Of a stretch of DNA of 64,000 bases, positions 1 through 7,966 are shown in pieces; positions within the stretch are counted from its first letter, which is position 1; each line of letters starts with the position of its first letter. The notes under the pieces are model-generated. The model saw only the letters and a list, made by a program, of their open reading frames with translations, made no database searches and was not told where the DNA came from. The position numbers were made by a program, and so were the translations under genes. Source of the DNA: JBBAAS01 sp041658125 (lineage in GTDB: Bacteria > Patescibacteriota > Microgenomatia > UBA12405); contig JBBAAS010000002.1 in assembly GCA_041658125.1 (NCBI GenBank), forward strand, positions 32,132-96,131, read 5' to 3'.

Positions 1-255
1 TTGGTAAGTTCACCACCGGTAAAATTTCCTGATTTTTACGGCATTAATACGCCGGACCAAAATGAGCTGATTGCGGCCACCAAAACAATCCCGGAAATTC
101 AGGAAATTATTAAAGCCGATGGCCTGGCTTATTTATCGCTGAAAGGGTTGATAAAGGCGATTGGTCTGCCGGTAAGCAATATTTGTACCTCCTGCTTTAC
201 CGGCAAATACCCTGTCGATATTGGTCTGAATAAAAAGAAAATTAAGTATTGTTAA
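1..255 (+). CDS. purF: Amidophosphoribosyltransferase, C-terminal fragment (cut by window edge)
   Basis: C-terminal 84 residues of glutamine PRPP amidotransferase, the first committed step of purine synthesis (PRPP plus glutamine to phosphoribosylamine). The residues SSPPVKFPDFYGI and, near the end, CTSCFTGKYPVDIG are the conserved C-terminal segments of PurF, the latter carrying the two cysteines seen in the family. The family is about 450-500 residues long, so the N-terminal glutaminase domain and most of the PRTase domain must lie upstream of base 1. The TTG at base 1 is therefore an internal codon, not a start. The following gene is convergent, so purF is the last gene of its transcript here. 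Confidence 0.93.
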   Translation: MVSSPPVKFPDFYGINTPDQNELIAATKTIPEIQEIIKADGLAYLSLKGLIKAIGLPVSNICTSCFTGKYPVDIGLNKKKIKYC

Positions 256-327
256 AAAATAATTGATTTTGACTTTTGAAGATTGACAAATTTAAAATAA
301 GTGAATGGTAGAAAATAATAAAAGATT

Positions 328-783
328 TTATCTTATTTTACCGAGATATTCTCCGGTCTTCGGGAAACCGACTTGATAGTCGGCAAGTAAAATCGAGGAA
401 AGTTCATGGGGGTAAAGATTATCGGGTAAGTTTTTAATATCCAACCAAGTACACCAAACCGAGCCATCGGGGTGTTGGGGGTCGTGAAGATGTTCCAGCT
501 CCTCAAATTTATTGATATCTCCAAGAATAAATAACTCTACTGCGTGTTCGTTTTCTTCAGGCATAATAAAATCACGAAGGTAAAGAATTTTTTTAAATTT
601 AAATGAGTCACCGGCACATTCTTCGGCAACTTCGCGAAGACAACCCTCTAAAATAGTTTCCCCATATTCTAAATGTCCGCCGATATAATGGTAATAATTT
701 TGTTTCTGACGATACTGAACTAACAACTTACCATTTTTGATGACTATCGGTCTTACCCTGACGTTAATGAGATGATTTTCCAT
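328..783 (-). CDS. Nudix hydrolase
   Basis: A 151-residue Nudix-family protein that would hydrolyse a nucleoside diphosphate linked to another moiety. The Nudix box is visible from about residue 35 to 58 (GHLEYGET, then REVAEECAG), containing the metal-binding REVAEE core. Length is typical of a single-domain member. The substrate cannot be read from the sequence; the neighbouring purF and histidine phosphatase only suggest nucleotide housekeeping. The ATG at 783 is supported by a TATGAT -10 box 8 nt upstream. It is divergent from the phosphatase gene. Confidence 0.85.
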   Translation of the reverse strand: MENHLINVRVRPIVIKNGKLLVQYRQKQNYYHYIGGHLEYGETILEGCLREVAEECAGDSFKFKKILYLRDFIMPEENEHAVELFILGDINKFEELEHLHDPQHPDGSVWCTWLDIKNLPDNLYPHELSSILLADYQVGFPKTGEYLGKIR

Positions 784-791
784 ATGGTAAG

Positions 792-797
792 ATCATA
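792..797 (-). promoter_or_regulatory. -10 box of Nudix gene
   Basis: TATGAT on the minus strand, 8 nt before the ATG at 783. This spacing puts the transcription start at or next to the start codon (leaderless). Confidence 0.5.
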
Positions 798-817
798 TCA
801 TTAGTTTTGGTGAATTT

Positions 818-1438
818 ATGAAAGTTTATTTTGTCCGACATGGATCAACGGATTCGCTGGAAAAAAGGATCAGTCAACCTGACGATGAACCCTTGAATGA
901 GAATGGTAGGATACAAGCTAAAGAATTAGGAAAACGGTTTGTTAAAACTAATTTGGATTTGGTAATTTCCAGTCCTTATACCAGAGCGGTAGAAACGGCC
1001 AAAGCGATACGGGAGGAAGTGGTGACTAGTGAACTTTTTAAAGAAGTGAAAAAACCGACCGAAGTAGTCGGCAGGTCAAAGGATGAAGAAGAAGTAAAAA
1101 ATATTTTAAAAAAGATCGGGGAAATGTATCTGACAGATCCAAGTTGGCACTTTTCCGATGAAGAAAGCTTTGAAGATTTAAAAAAGCGGGGATTAGAAGC
1201 GTTGGAGTTTTTAAAAGCACAAAACAAAGAGAATATTTTGGTGGTATCGCATGGAAATTTTGTGGCTTTATTAGTCGGATTAATGCTGTATGGGGAGAAT
1301 TATCCGGTGGATGTTTCGTTGCGGTTGAAAAATTTTTTAAGATTTGGGAATACCGGAGTATCGATTGTTATTTATGAAGAGGAAAGGTGGCGATTAGTAT
1401 GCTGGAATGATACGTCGCATTTTTTAGAACGGAATTAA
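818..1438 (+). CDS. Histidine phosphatase (phosphoglycerate mutase-like) family protein
   Basis: A 206-residue member of histidine phosphatase branch 1. It begins with the catalytic RHG motif (KVYFVRHGST; the histidine forms the phospho-enzyme). It has the SSPYTRAVETA segment and a second catalytic histidine in VVSHGNF near residue 145. The substrate may be a phosphosugar, phosphoserine or nucleotide; nothing in the sequence decides this. The gene stands alone on the plus strand, divergent from the Nudix gene. A DsbA-like remnant follows directly. Confidence 0.85.
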   Translation: MKVYFVRHGSTDSLEKRISQPDDEPLNENGRIQAKELGKRFVKTNLDLVISSPYTRAVETAKAIREEVVTSELFKEVKKPTEVVGRSKDEEEVKNILKKIGEMYLTDPSWHFSDEESFEDLKKRGLEALEFLKAQNKENILVVSHGNFVALLVGLMLYGENYPVDVSLRLKNFLRFGNTGVSIVIYEEERWRLVCWNDTSHFLERN

Positions 1439-1443
1439 TTTAG

Positions 1444-1710
1444 ACGAAGGGTCCGAAGGCGAAGGGAGTTGGTGACAACGGAAACACTGCTGAAGGACAT
1501 AGCCAAACCGGCGAAGATGGGGTTGAGGGTAATCCCAAAAAAAAGATAAAGAGCACCGGCGGCAAATATGATACCAGATTAGGTGAGGACACAACTTTAG
1601 CCAGTTCACTGGGCGTGAATGGAACACCAGGATTCTTTTTGAATACGACTAACTTTTCCGGGGCATACAGCTGGACGGAAATGAAATCAGTTGCTGATGC
1701 AGCACTATGA
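1444..1710 (+). pseudogene. Remnant of a DsbA-like thioredoxin-fold protein
   Basis: An open frame runs from just after a TAG at 1441 to a TGA at 1708-1710 and has no usable start. Its last part translates to SSLGVNGTPGFFLN followed by SGAYSW and a helix ending VADAAL. This is the cis-proline (GVNGTP) and C-terminal helix region of DsbA/thioredoxin-like disulfide oxidoreductases. The preceding roughly 45 residues are low-complexity and unlike DsbA, and no CxxC active site is present. I read it as the 3' end of a decayed or rearranged gene next to the metal-resistance module. A functional short protein is less likely because no initiation signal is visible. Confidence 0.6.
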
Positions 1711-1722
1711 TAAGGCAGTTTG

Positions 1723-3762
1723 TTAAATTGTGATCAAAGATTTTTCGGCACGTTTCAATAAAACCGCATTGGTAGCGACAATAATTGATGAAACAGACAT
1801 TAATAATGCTGAAACTTCAGGACGTAGAGTTATACCTAAACTTGGGTATAAAACTCCGGCGGCTACTGGAATTGCCAGGACATTGTAAACACTGGCCCAA
1901 ACCAGATTTTCTTTCATCTTTCGAACAGTGGCCTTGCTTAATCGGATAGCTCTTAAAATGTCAGCTGGATCAGATTTCATTAAAACAACATTGGCGGTTT
2001 CAATAGCGACGTCAGTCCCTGCTCCAATAGCAATCCCAATATCTGCTTGAGCGAGAGCCGGAGCATCATTAACTCCATCTCCAACCATAGCCACAAATTT
2101 ACCCTCGTCTTGAAGTTTCTTGACATAATTGGCTTTATCTTCTGGTAATACTTCAGCAAAAATTCGGGTGATTCCCAATGTCTTACCAATATTTTCAGCC
2201 GTTTTTTGATTATCTCCGGTAATCATGGCAACTTCAATCCCCATTTCCTGCATTTTTTTAACGGCTATTGACGAACTTTCTTTGATTGGATCGGCTACAC
2301 CAACAACTCCGGCGATTTGACTATCCACTGCCAACAACATAATAGTATTGCCCTCATCTAAAAGTTTCTGAATTGAGGTTTCTATTGGTTTAATATCAAT
2401 ATTTCTATCTTTAATCAGTTTTAAATTACCAACTAGTATTTGTTTTCCATCAACCACCGCCTCAACCCCATGGCCGGAAATAGCCTTAAAACTTTTGACA
2501 TTATTTGAAATCAATAGCCCACGTTTTTCTACCTCAGTTAAAATTGCTTTACTTAGCGGGTGGCCTGACATTTTTTCAACAGCAGCATCATAGATCAATA
2601 CTTGGTCTTCACTAAAACCAGCAGAGGCAATAACTTGAGTTACTACTGGTTTTCCTTCGGTCAGTGTCCCTGTTTTATCCATAACCACAGCATTAATTTT
2701 GGACACTTGCTCTAAAGTAGTCGCATCTTTGATTAAAATGTTGTGTTTGGCACCCAAACCAGTTCCAACCGCTACGGCAGTAGGAGTGGCCAAACCAAGT
2801 GCATCGGGACACGCTATTACCACGGCAGATATGGCAAATGTCAGAGCGAATAGTAACGACTGTCCTAAAACAAAATACCAAATGACAAAAGTAATTAATC
2901 CTGAGCCCACAGCGAGGATAACTAAATATTGAGCGGCTTTGTCGGCAATTCGTTGGCCGGGAGCTTTGGAGTTTTGGGCAGTTTCGACCAACTTTACAAT
3001 TTGGGCTAGGGCAGTATCGGCTCCAACTTTGGTGGCTTTGAATTTGAGTGAACCCATTTGGTTTATCGAACCACCAATCACCAAATCACCAACTTTTTTC
3101 TCAATTGGCATTGACTCTCCAGTTACCAATGATTCGTCAATTGAAGTTTCACCTTCGACTACTTCACCATCAACGGGGATTTTGTCACCCGGTTTGATAA
3201 TGACAATATCACCCATCAAAACTTCGGCTGTAGGAACTGTTAGCTCCTGACCATTACGAAAAACCCGAGCCTGAGGAGGAACTAAATCAAACAAAGCCCT
3301 GAGAGCATCTGATGTACCGCGACGTGATTTCATTTCCATCCAGTGACCAAACAAGACAAATGTGACTAGCATGGCGGCGGCTTCAAAAAATGTCTCACCA
3401 CCAATAAACAAAGTAATAACAACGCTAAAAATGTAGGCGGCCAAAACTCCGGTAGCTATCAAAACCATCATATTTAATGTTTTTTTCTTGAGTGCCTCAT
3501 ATGCTCCTACTGGGAATATCGATCCAAATTTAAAAACTATCGGGGTTACCAAAAGAAATAATAGCCAATTTTTAGGGATAAAAGTTGGAAGTGGAAGATA
3601 GGTAATAAGTAATGTTGGAATAGTGAGGGCAAGTGACCAAAAAAAACGATTACGCATGTCTTTTTCCATAAATTCAGCCATTTTGGGATCGATCATGGTA
3701 GATTCGTGATCCATCGGCTCCATTTTGGACATATTGTGCATTTGATGTTGTGAATGATCCAT
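1723..3762 (-). CDS. Heavy-metal P1B-type ATPase (CopB-like) with CPD metal-site motif
   Basis: A 679-residue P1B ATPase that exports a soft metal, probably copper or silver, across the membrane. The N-terminus (residues 1-25) is a His/Met-rich tail typical of CopB-type pumps rather than an HMA domain. Visible motifs are the TGES actuator loop (about 214-217), the transmembrane metal motif C318-P319-D320, phosphorylated D362 in DKTGT, SGHP of the nucleotide domain and GDGVNDAP. The transmembrane motif reads CPD, whereas CopA has CPC and classical CopB has CPH. The rest of the catalytic core is intact. A TATTAT -10 box lies 5 nt before the ATG, so it may be transcribed separately from the genes upstream. 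Confidence 0.9.
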   Translation of the reverse strand: MDHSQHQMHNMSKMEPMDHESTMIDPKMAEFMEKDMRNRFFWSLALTIPTLLITYLPLPTFIPKNWLLFLLVTPIVFKFGSIFPVGAYEALKKKTLNMMVLIATGVLAAYIFSVVITLFIGGETFFEAAAMLVTFVLFGHWMEMKSRRGTSDALRALFDLVPPQARVFRNGQELTVPTAEVLMGDIVIIKPGDKIPVDGEVVEGETSIDESLVTGESMPIEKKVGDLVIGGSINQMGSLKFKATKVGADTALAQIVKLVETAQNSKAPGQRIADKAAQYLVILAVGSGLITFVIWYFVLGQSLLFALTFAISAVVIACPDALGLATPTAVAVGTGLGAKHNILIKDATTLEQVSKINAVVMDKTGTLTEGKPVVTQVIASAGFSEDQVLIYDAAVEKMSGHPLSKAILTEVEKRGLLISNNVKSFKAISGHGVEAVVDGKQILVGNLKLIKDRNIDIKPIETSIQKLLDEGNTIMLLAVDSQIAGVVGVADPIKESSSIAVKKMQEMGIEVAMITGDNQKTAENIGKTLGITRIFAEVLPEDKANYVKKLQDEGKFVAMVGDGVNDAPALAQADIGIAIGAGTDVAIETANVVLMKSDPADILRAIRLSKATVRKMKENLVWASVYNVLAIPVAAGVLYPSLGITLRPEVSALLMSVSSIIVATNAVLLKRAEKSLITI

Positions 3763-3767
3763 AATTA

Positions 3768-3773
3768 ATAATA
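3768..3773 (-). promoter_or_regulatory. -10 box of CopB-like gene
   Basis: TATTAT on the minus strand, 5 nt before the ATG at 3762. No clear -35 box is seen. Confidence 0.4.
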
Positions 3774-3821
3774 CTCTACAAAATAGTTAGAAACTATTGA
3801 CCGAATGATTGGAAGATTAAA

Positions 3822-4265
3822 CTATTTTACGATAATAGTTCCGTGAGGGATTCCCATGGCACAGGTGATTGAGTAAGTACCCGGAGTTGTTGGAGTAAAT
3901 TCAAAAATATTGGTTTGGCCTTTGGTAAATCCTTGGATATTACCGGGTAAAAGTTCCGGGAGCATAATACTGCCCATACATCCTCGGCCATTTTCAGCGG
4001 CATAAACTTCAAGTCGTACCGGAATACCTGCTTTAACATTAAGCTCGGCAGGAACAAATCCAAACGGCGGACCATAAGTGGCTTTAATTATTTGAGCTTT
4101 CGAAGTTGGGGTAGAAGTCGGAGTGGGACTTACTGGTATTGGTATTGGTGTTGGAGTATTGTTTGGTACAGAATTAACAGGTTGAATCTTAGTAATTGAA
4201 TGGAACAAAACTAACCCTCCGATAACGATCATTGTTGAGAATATTAGAATGTAGGCAGTTTTCAT
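3822..4265 (-). CDS. Membrane-anchored cupredoxin-like protein
   Basis: 147 residues. There is an N-terminal membrane anchor or signal (about residues 4-24), a Pro/Thr linker (about 35-58) and then a cupredoxin-like beta-sandwich. Candidate metal ligands are Cys in GRGCMG, Cys in TCAMGIPHG and the His of that same loop. The same domain occurs at the C-terminus of the DsbD/TauE-like protein of this cluster. The likely role is extracytoplasmic copper binding or hand-over to the pumps on either side. It lies between the two P1B ATPases on the same strand. No strong -10 was seen directly upstream; a hairpin separates it from copA. Confidence 0.75.
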   Translation of the reverse strand: MKTAYILIFSTMIVIGGLVLFHSITKIQPVNSVPNNTPTPIPIPVSPTPTSTPTSKAQIIKATYGPPFGFVPAELNVKAGIPVRLEVYAAENGRGCMGSIMLPELLPGNIQGFTKGQTNIFEFTPTTPGTYSITCAMGIPHGTIIVK

Positions 4266-4290
4266 ATATATTTCTTTTTCACTAACTTAC

Positions 4291-4320
4291 AGAAACACTC
4301 CGTCTGTGCGGAGTGTTTCT
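4291..4320 (-). terminator. Perfect hairpin downstream of copA
   Basis: A 12-bp perfect inverted repeat (AGAAACACTCCG / CGGAGTGTTTCT) with a 6-nt loop, starting 11 nt beyond the copA stop codon. It lacks a clean T-run on the minus strand, so it may act as a processing or stability hairpin rather than a canonical intrinsic terminator. Confidence 0.6.
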
Positions 4321-4330
4321 GTTTAACTAT

Positions 4331-7300
4331 TTACGGAGTTGGAGTGACTCCTGGAGCCAGAGATTTTTGATAACTATCCCTAAAAATTTTTGGCACGAAA
4401 TGCATCATATCGAGACTTGTCAGTGTCTTTTTGGGAAGACCGGTAATAATTACATTATTTCCAAATAGACCTTTAATAGTGTCGTATTTCTTGGAAAAAA
4501 GTTTTTCCTCCATCATCATTTTGGCCTCATCATAGCCAATGGCCGTTGACAAATAGGTTACGCCATCTATTACGTAGGAGGTTTTAGCAGGATTGATAAG
4601 CGAAGCTAAAGCCTGAGGAACGTTGTTGCTATCGTACAAATAGAACATCTTGAGGTCTTCCAAAGGAGTTTCAGTGACAAGTAGATTGTCACCTGCTTTA
4701 GTTAGTCCTGCTAAATTAGCTTTGCTAAAGATATGATATTCGTCCAAAATAGTGCCGGTTGGGGCTAATATGCCGACAACTTTTAATTTTGAAAGACCAA
4801 AGAAATCAGGGATTTCAGAGTTAACGCCTCTGATAAGTCCTTCTTCTTTCATCATAGCTGCCTCTTTGGCACCTAAAATGACACTACCTTGACCGGATAG
4901 ATCAGCAGAACCTTCTTCTAGCTTTATTGATTCCGGTAATTTATCTATTCCGACGAACAGTTTGGGAAAGTTCTCAGCGAAGGCAATCTTTGATGGATTG
5001 TCAACCAAAACTCTATTGATAGCCGTTTTGGTAGCCGGAGCTGCCTGAATATAAGCAGCCAAGCCTGATTTCGCTTGAACCTCTAACCCACCCATTTGGG
5101 ATGAGAACCGGGCGAATTCAACGAAAACCACCAAAAAGATTGTTACCATAGCAAATGGTGCTAATCTGGAAATCCAATTAAATTTACCGGGTCGGTACAA
5201 TTTGAGAGTCAACGAATTGGTAACGACCGAAACTGATGATAGAGCCATAGCTAGCCCAGCCAACTCAGGCTTGAGAATTAGACCGGCAAAAGCCAAGGTA
5301 CGAGCGGCTATGGGAATTCCCAGCACATTGTAAAACAGGGCAAAAAACATGTTTTGGCGGATTTTGCCAACAGTTTCGCGGGATAAACTAATAGCGGTTA
5401 GAACGCCATTTAGGTCGTTCGTCATTATCACAATTCCGCCCGATTCCATGGCTATATCAGCGCCGGAGGCCATAGCAATTCCAAGATCGGCTTGGGTTAA
5501 GGCAGGAGCATCATTAATGCCATCACCCACCATAGCTACTTTTAGTCCTTTGTCTTGAAGTTTTTTGACTTCTTCGGCTTTGTTTTGAGGTAAAACTTCT
5601 GCCAAAACATTGGTAATCCCAACTTGCTTGGCAATAGCCTCGGCGGTGCGACGATTGTCACCGGTAATCATGTAGACCTCAATACCCATTTTGGTTAATT
5701 TGGCGACAACGGAGGCTGACGATTCTTTGACTTGATCAGCTACGGCAATTAGTCCCAATATTTTTTCTTTATTGGCGATAATCATGGCCGTTTTACCCTC
5801 GTTTTCCATTCGTTCCATATCGTATCCGGAGGTTAGAGGTATCTGGTTCTCCTCGAGAAGTTTGCGATTACCAACGAAGTAGATCTGACCATTTACGGTA
5901 GCCTTTACTCCGTGACCGGGAATAGCTTGAAAATCATCGATAGCATAATTTATAGCCCCAGTGTTTTGACCATAACGAACGATGGCTTCAGCCAAAGGAT
6001 GCTCTGATTTTTGCTCAATTGAGTACAAAATCGAGAGGACTGTTTGATCACCTGGTAGGTAATTTATAAAGTCGGTTACTTCGGGTTTTCCCTTGGTCAA
6101 AGTCCCGGTTTTATCAAAAACGATTGCTTTGATTTTCTCGGCCATTTCCAGAGGTTCACCACCTTTGATGAGAACTCCGTGTTTAGCCCCTTTTCCAGTT
6201 CCCACCATAATAGATGTGGGAGTAGCTAGTCCTAAAGCACAAGGACAGGCGATGACAATAACGGCCACAAAAGCGAGAAGTGAATAAGTTAATGTGGCAC
6301 CGAGTAGGAAATACCAAGTGATAAAAGTAAGAATAGCTATTCCAATAACGACTGGCACAAAAATTGAAGAAATTTTGTCAGCCACTCCTTGGATTGGTGC
6401 TTTACTCCCTTGAGCATCTTCAATTAATTTGACGATCTGGCTTAAGGCGGTATCAGCCCCAATTTTAGTGGTTTTAAATTCAAAAGAGCCAGTTTTGTTA
6501 ATCGAGGCGGTATAAACTTTTGAGCCAATTTGCTTTTCAACCGGAAGTGATTCACCTGTCAAAATTGATTCGTCGACAGCTGAATAACCGTTTATTACTT
6601 CACCATCAACAGGAATTCTCTCTCCCGGACGTACCACAATAATGTCGTCAACCACCACCTGCTCAACAGGAATATCAATTGGTTGTCCGTTGCGCATTAC
6701 CCGAGCGGTTTTGGGTGCTAACCCCATTAATTTTTCGATAGCTTCGGAAGTTTTACCCTTGGCTTTAGCTTCTAGAAATTTACCTAAGGCCACAAAAGTA
6801 ACCAAGAAAGCGGCCACTTCAAAATAAAGGTTGGGGACTTTGGTGCCATTAAGTCCAATAATTGAACCGGTTTCACTTAAATATTTAATAAATTCATAAA
6901 CACTATATGTAAAAGCAGTACCAGTACCGATAGCGATTAATGAATCCATTGAAAAAGTTCGCATTTTTAGAGCTGACCAAAAGCCGGCAAAAAAGTTGGA
7001 ACCAACATAAAAGAGAACTGGGGTTGCCAATAACAGTGATACTATTCCGGCATAAGGCATGATAGTGGTCTTTAGAGGAATGGCATTGGTAAAGTCATAA
7101 GCCATAAACAAGATCATGGGTAAACTAAGGACAAATCCCATGACAAATTTAGAAAACCAATAGCTAATTTCATGTTGGCGTTTTTCTTTTTGATCCTCTT
7201 CTTTTTCACCAGGCATCGTAGCTTTGTATCCGGCATTTTCCACACCTTTGATTAAATCTTCAACTTTAGCGGTCATTGGGTTGTAAACAATTCTGGCTTT

Positions 7301-7720
7301 TTCGGAGGCAAAATTAACATTGGCTTCAGTCACACCCGGGACTTTTTTAAGGGATCTTTCAATCAACCCGGCACATGAAGAACAATGCATTCCACTCAAA
7401 CTTAATAGTGCCACTTGAGTATTTGAAGAGGCGATAACTTTCAGGGGTAATTCTGAGTGCCCATTACTTTTGATGTTTACAGAACCGTCTTCTTGAGGAA
7501 CAGCCGTATATCCGGACTCTTTAACATTGGCGACTAAATCGGTAACTTTTATTTTAAATGGATCAAAATCGACCACCACCTGTTTGTTTTCTAAGGACGC
7601 CGCTACAGAAGTAACTCCTTTTTGATCTTTGAGACCCAAGGTTATCAACTTAGGGCATGAAGGACAGTGCATATCGGAAACCGATAAAATCACCTGCTTT
7701 GATTTTATTGTTTTTGCCAT
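4331..7720 (-). CDS. copA: Copper-exporting P1B-1 ATPase with two HMA domains and a long C-terminal extension
   Basis: 1129 residues from the ATG at 7720. Two HMA metal-binding domains come first (CxxC at C19/C22 and C113/C116), then the P-type core: TGES about 388, C492-P493-C494 transmembrane copper site, phosphorylated D536 in DKTGT, SEHP and GDGINDAP. The final roughly 257 residues follow an extra hydrophobic segment and are not part of any standard CopA. I do not recognise that domain. An upstream in-frame ATG at 7756 would add 12 residues but overlaps the HMA chaperone gene by 32 nt. The ATG at 7720 lies 4 nt past that gene's stop and begins MAKTIKSKQ, a normal HMA start, so it is preferred. 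It is cotranscribed with the HMA chaperone. Confidence 0.93.
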   Translation of the reverse strand: MAKTIKSKQVILSVSDMHCPSCPKLITLGLKDQKGVTSVAASLENKQVVVDFDPFKIKVTDLVANVKESGYTAVPQEDGSVNIKSNGHSELPLKVIASSNTQVALLSLSGMHCSSCAGLIERSLKKVPGVTEANVNFASEKARIVYNPMTAKVEDLIKGVENAGYKATMPGEKEEDQKEKRQHEISYWFSKFVMGFVLSLPMILFMAYDFTNAIPLKTTIMPYAGIVSLLLATPVLFYVGSNFFAGFWSALKMRTFSMDSLIAIGTGTAFTYSVYEFIKYLSETGSIIGLNGTKVPNLYFEVAAFLVTFVALGKFLEAKAKGKTSEAIEKLMGLAPKTARVMRNGQPIDIPVEQVVVDDIIVVRPGERIPVDGEVINGYSAVDESILTGESLPVEKQIGSKVYTASINKTGSFEFKTTKIGADTALSQIVKLIEDAQGSKAPIQGVADKISSIFVPVVIGIAILTFITWYFLLGATLTYSLLAFVAVIVIACPCALGLATPTSIMVGTGKGAKHGVLIKGGEPLEMAEKIKAIVFDKTGTLTKGKPEVTDFINYLPGDQTVLSILYSIEQKSEHPLAEAIVRYGQNTGAINYAIDDFQAIPGHGVKATVNGQIYFVGNRKLLEENQIPLTSGYDMERMENEGKTAMIIANKEKILGLIAVADQVKESSASVVAKLTKMGIEVYMITGDNRRTAEAIAKQVGITNVLAEVLPQNKAEEVKKLQDKGLKVAMVGDGINDAPALTQADLGIAMASGADIAMESGGIVIMTNDLNGVLTAISLSRETVGKIRQNMFFALFYNVLGIPIAARTLAFAGLILKPELAGLAMALSSVSVVTNSLTLKLYRPGKFNWISRLAPFAMVTIFLVVFVEFARFSSQMGGLEVQAKSGLAAYIQAAPATKTAINRVLVDNPSKIAFAENFPKLFVGIDKLPESIKLEEGSADLSGQGSVILGAKEAAMMKEEGLIRGVNSEIPDFFGLSKLKVVGILAPTGTILDEYHIFSKANLAGLTKAGDNLLVTETPLEDLKMFYLYDSNNVPQALASLINPAKTSYVIDGVTYLSTAIGYDEAKMMMEEKLFSKKYDTIKGLFGNNVIITGLPKKTLTSLDMMHFVPKIFRDSYQKSLAPGVTPTP

Positions 7721-7724
7721 AGTT

Positions 7725-7943
7725 TCAGTTGAGACTGGCGGTATAGCCAATTTCATGAATTGAATTTATAAGCGCATCTGTTGAAGTTTTTTGTGGATCA
7801 AAGTTAACAACGACAGTCTTACTATCAAGTGATGCCGATGCTTCGGTAACACCATCAATTTCCAGTAAAGTTATTTTTATTAACTTAAGACAAGAATCGC
7901 AGTGCATATCGGGAACGCTAAGAGTGATATTTTGGTTTGACAT
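7725..7943 (-). CDS. copZ: HMA-domain copper chaperone (CopZ-like)
   Basis: A 72-residue stand-alone heavy-metal-associated domain with the metal site DMHCDSC (C15, C18) and the usual beta-alpha-beta-beta-alpha-beta pattern. It would carry Cu(I) in the cytoplasm and deliver it to the N-terminal HMA domains of the adjacent copA, which starts 4 nt after its stop. The spacing implies translational coupling. It resembles the first HMA domain of CopA (both keep a DMHC...C core), suggesting duplication. No Shine-Dalgarno is visible. Confidence 0.85.
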   Translation of the reverse strand: MSNQNITLSVPDMHCDSCLKLIKITLLEIDGVTEASASLDSKTVVVNFDPQKTSTDALINSIHEIGYTASLN

Positions 7944-7966
7944 ATTTAGTTAAAAATAATTAATAA

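Noticed and set aside
1..3. TTG start codon of a short 84-residue protein
   Set aside because: The sequence is the C-terminus of PurF, so the true start lies before the window.
1424..1627. 67-residue minus-strand frame at the DsbA relic
   Set aside because: The plus strand of the same region carries recognisable DsbA-like residues; the minus frame has none.
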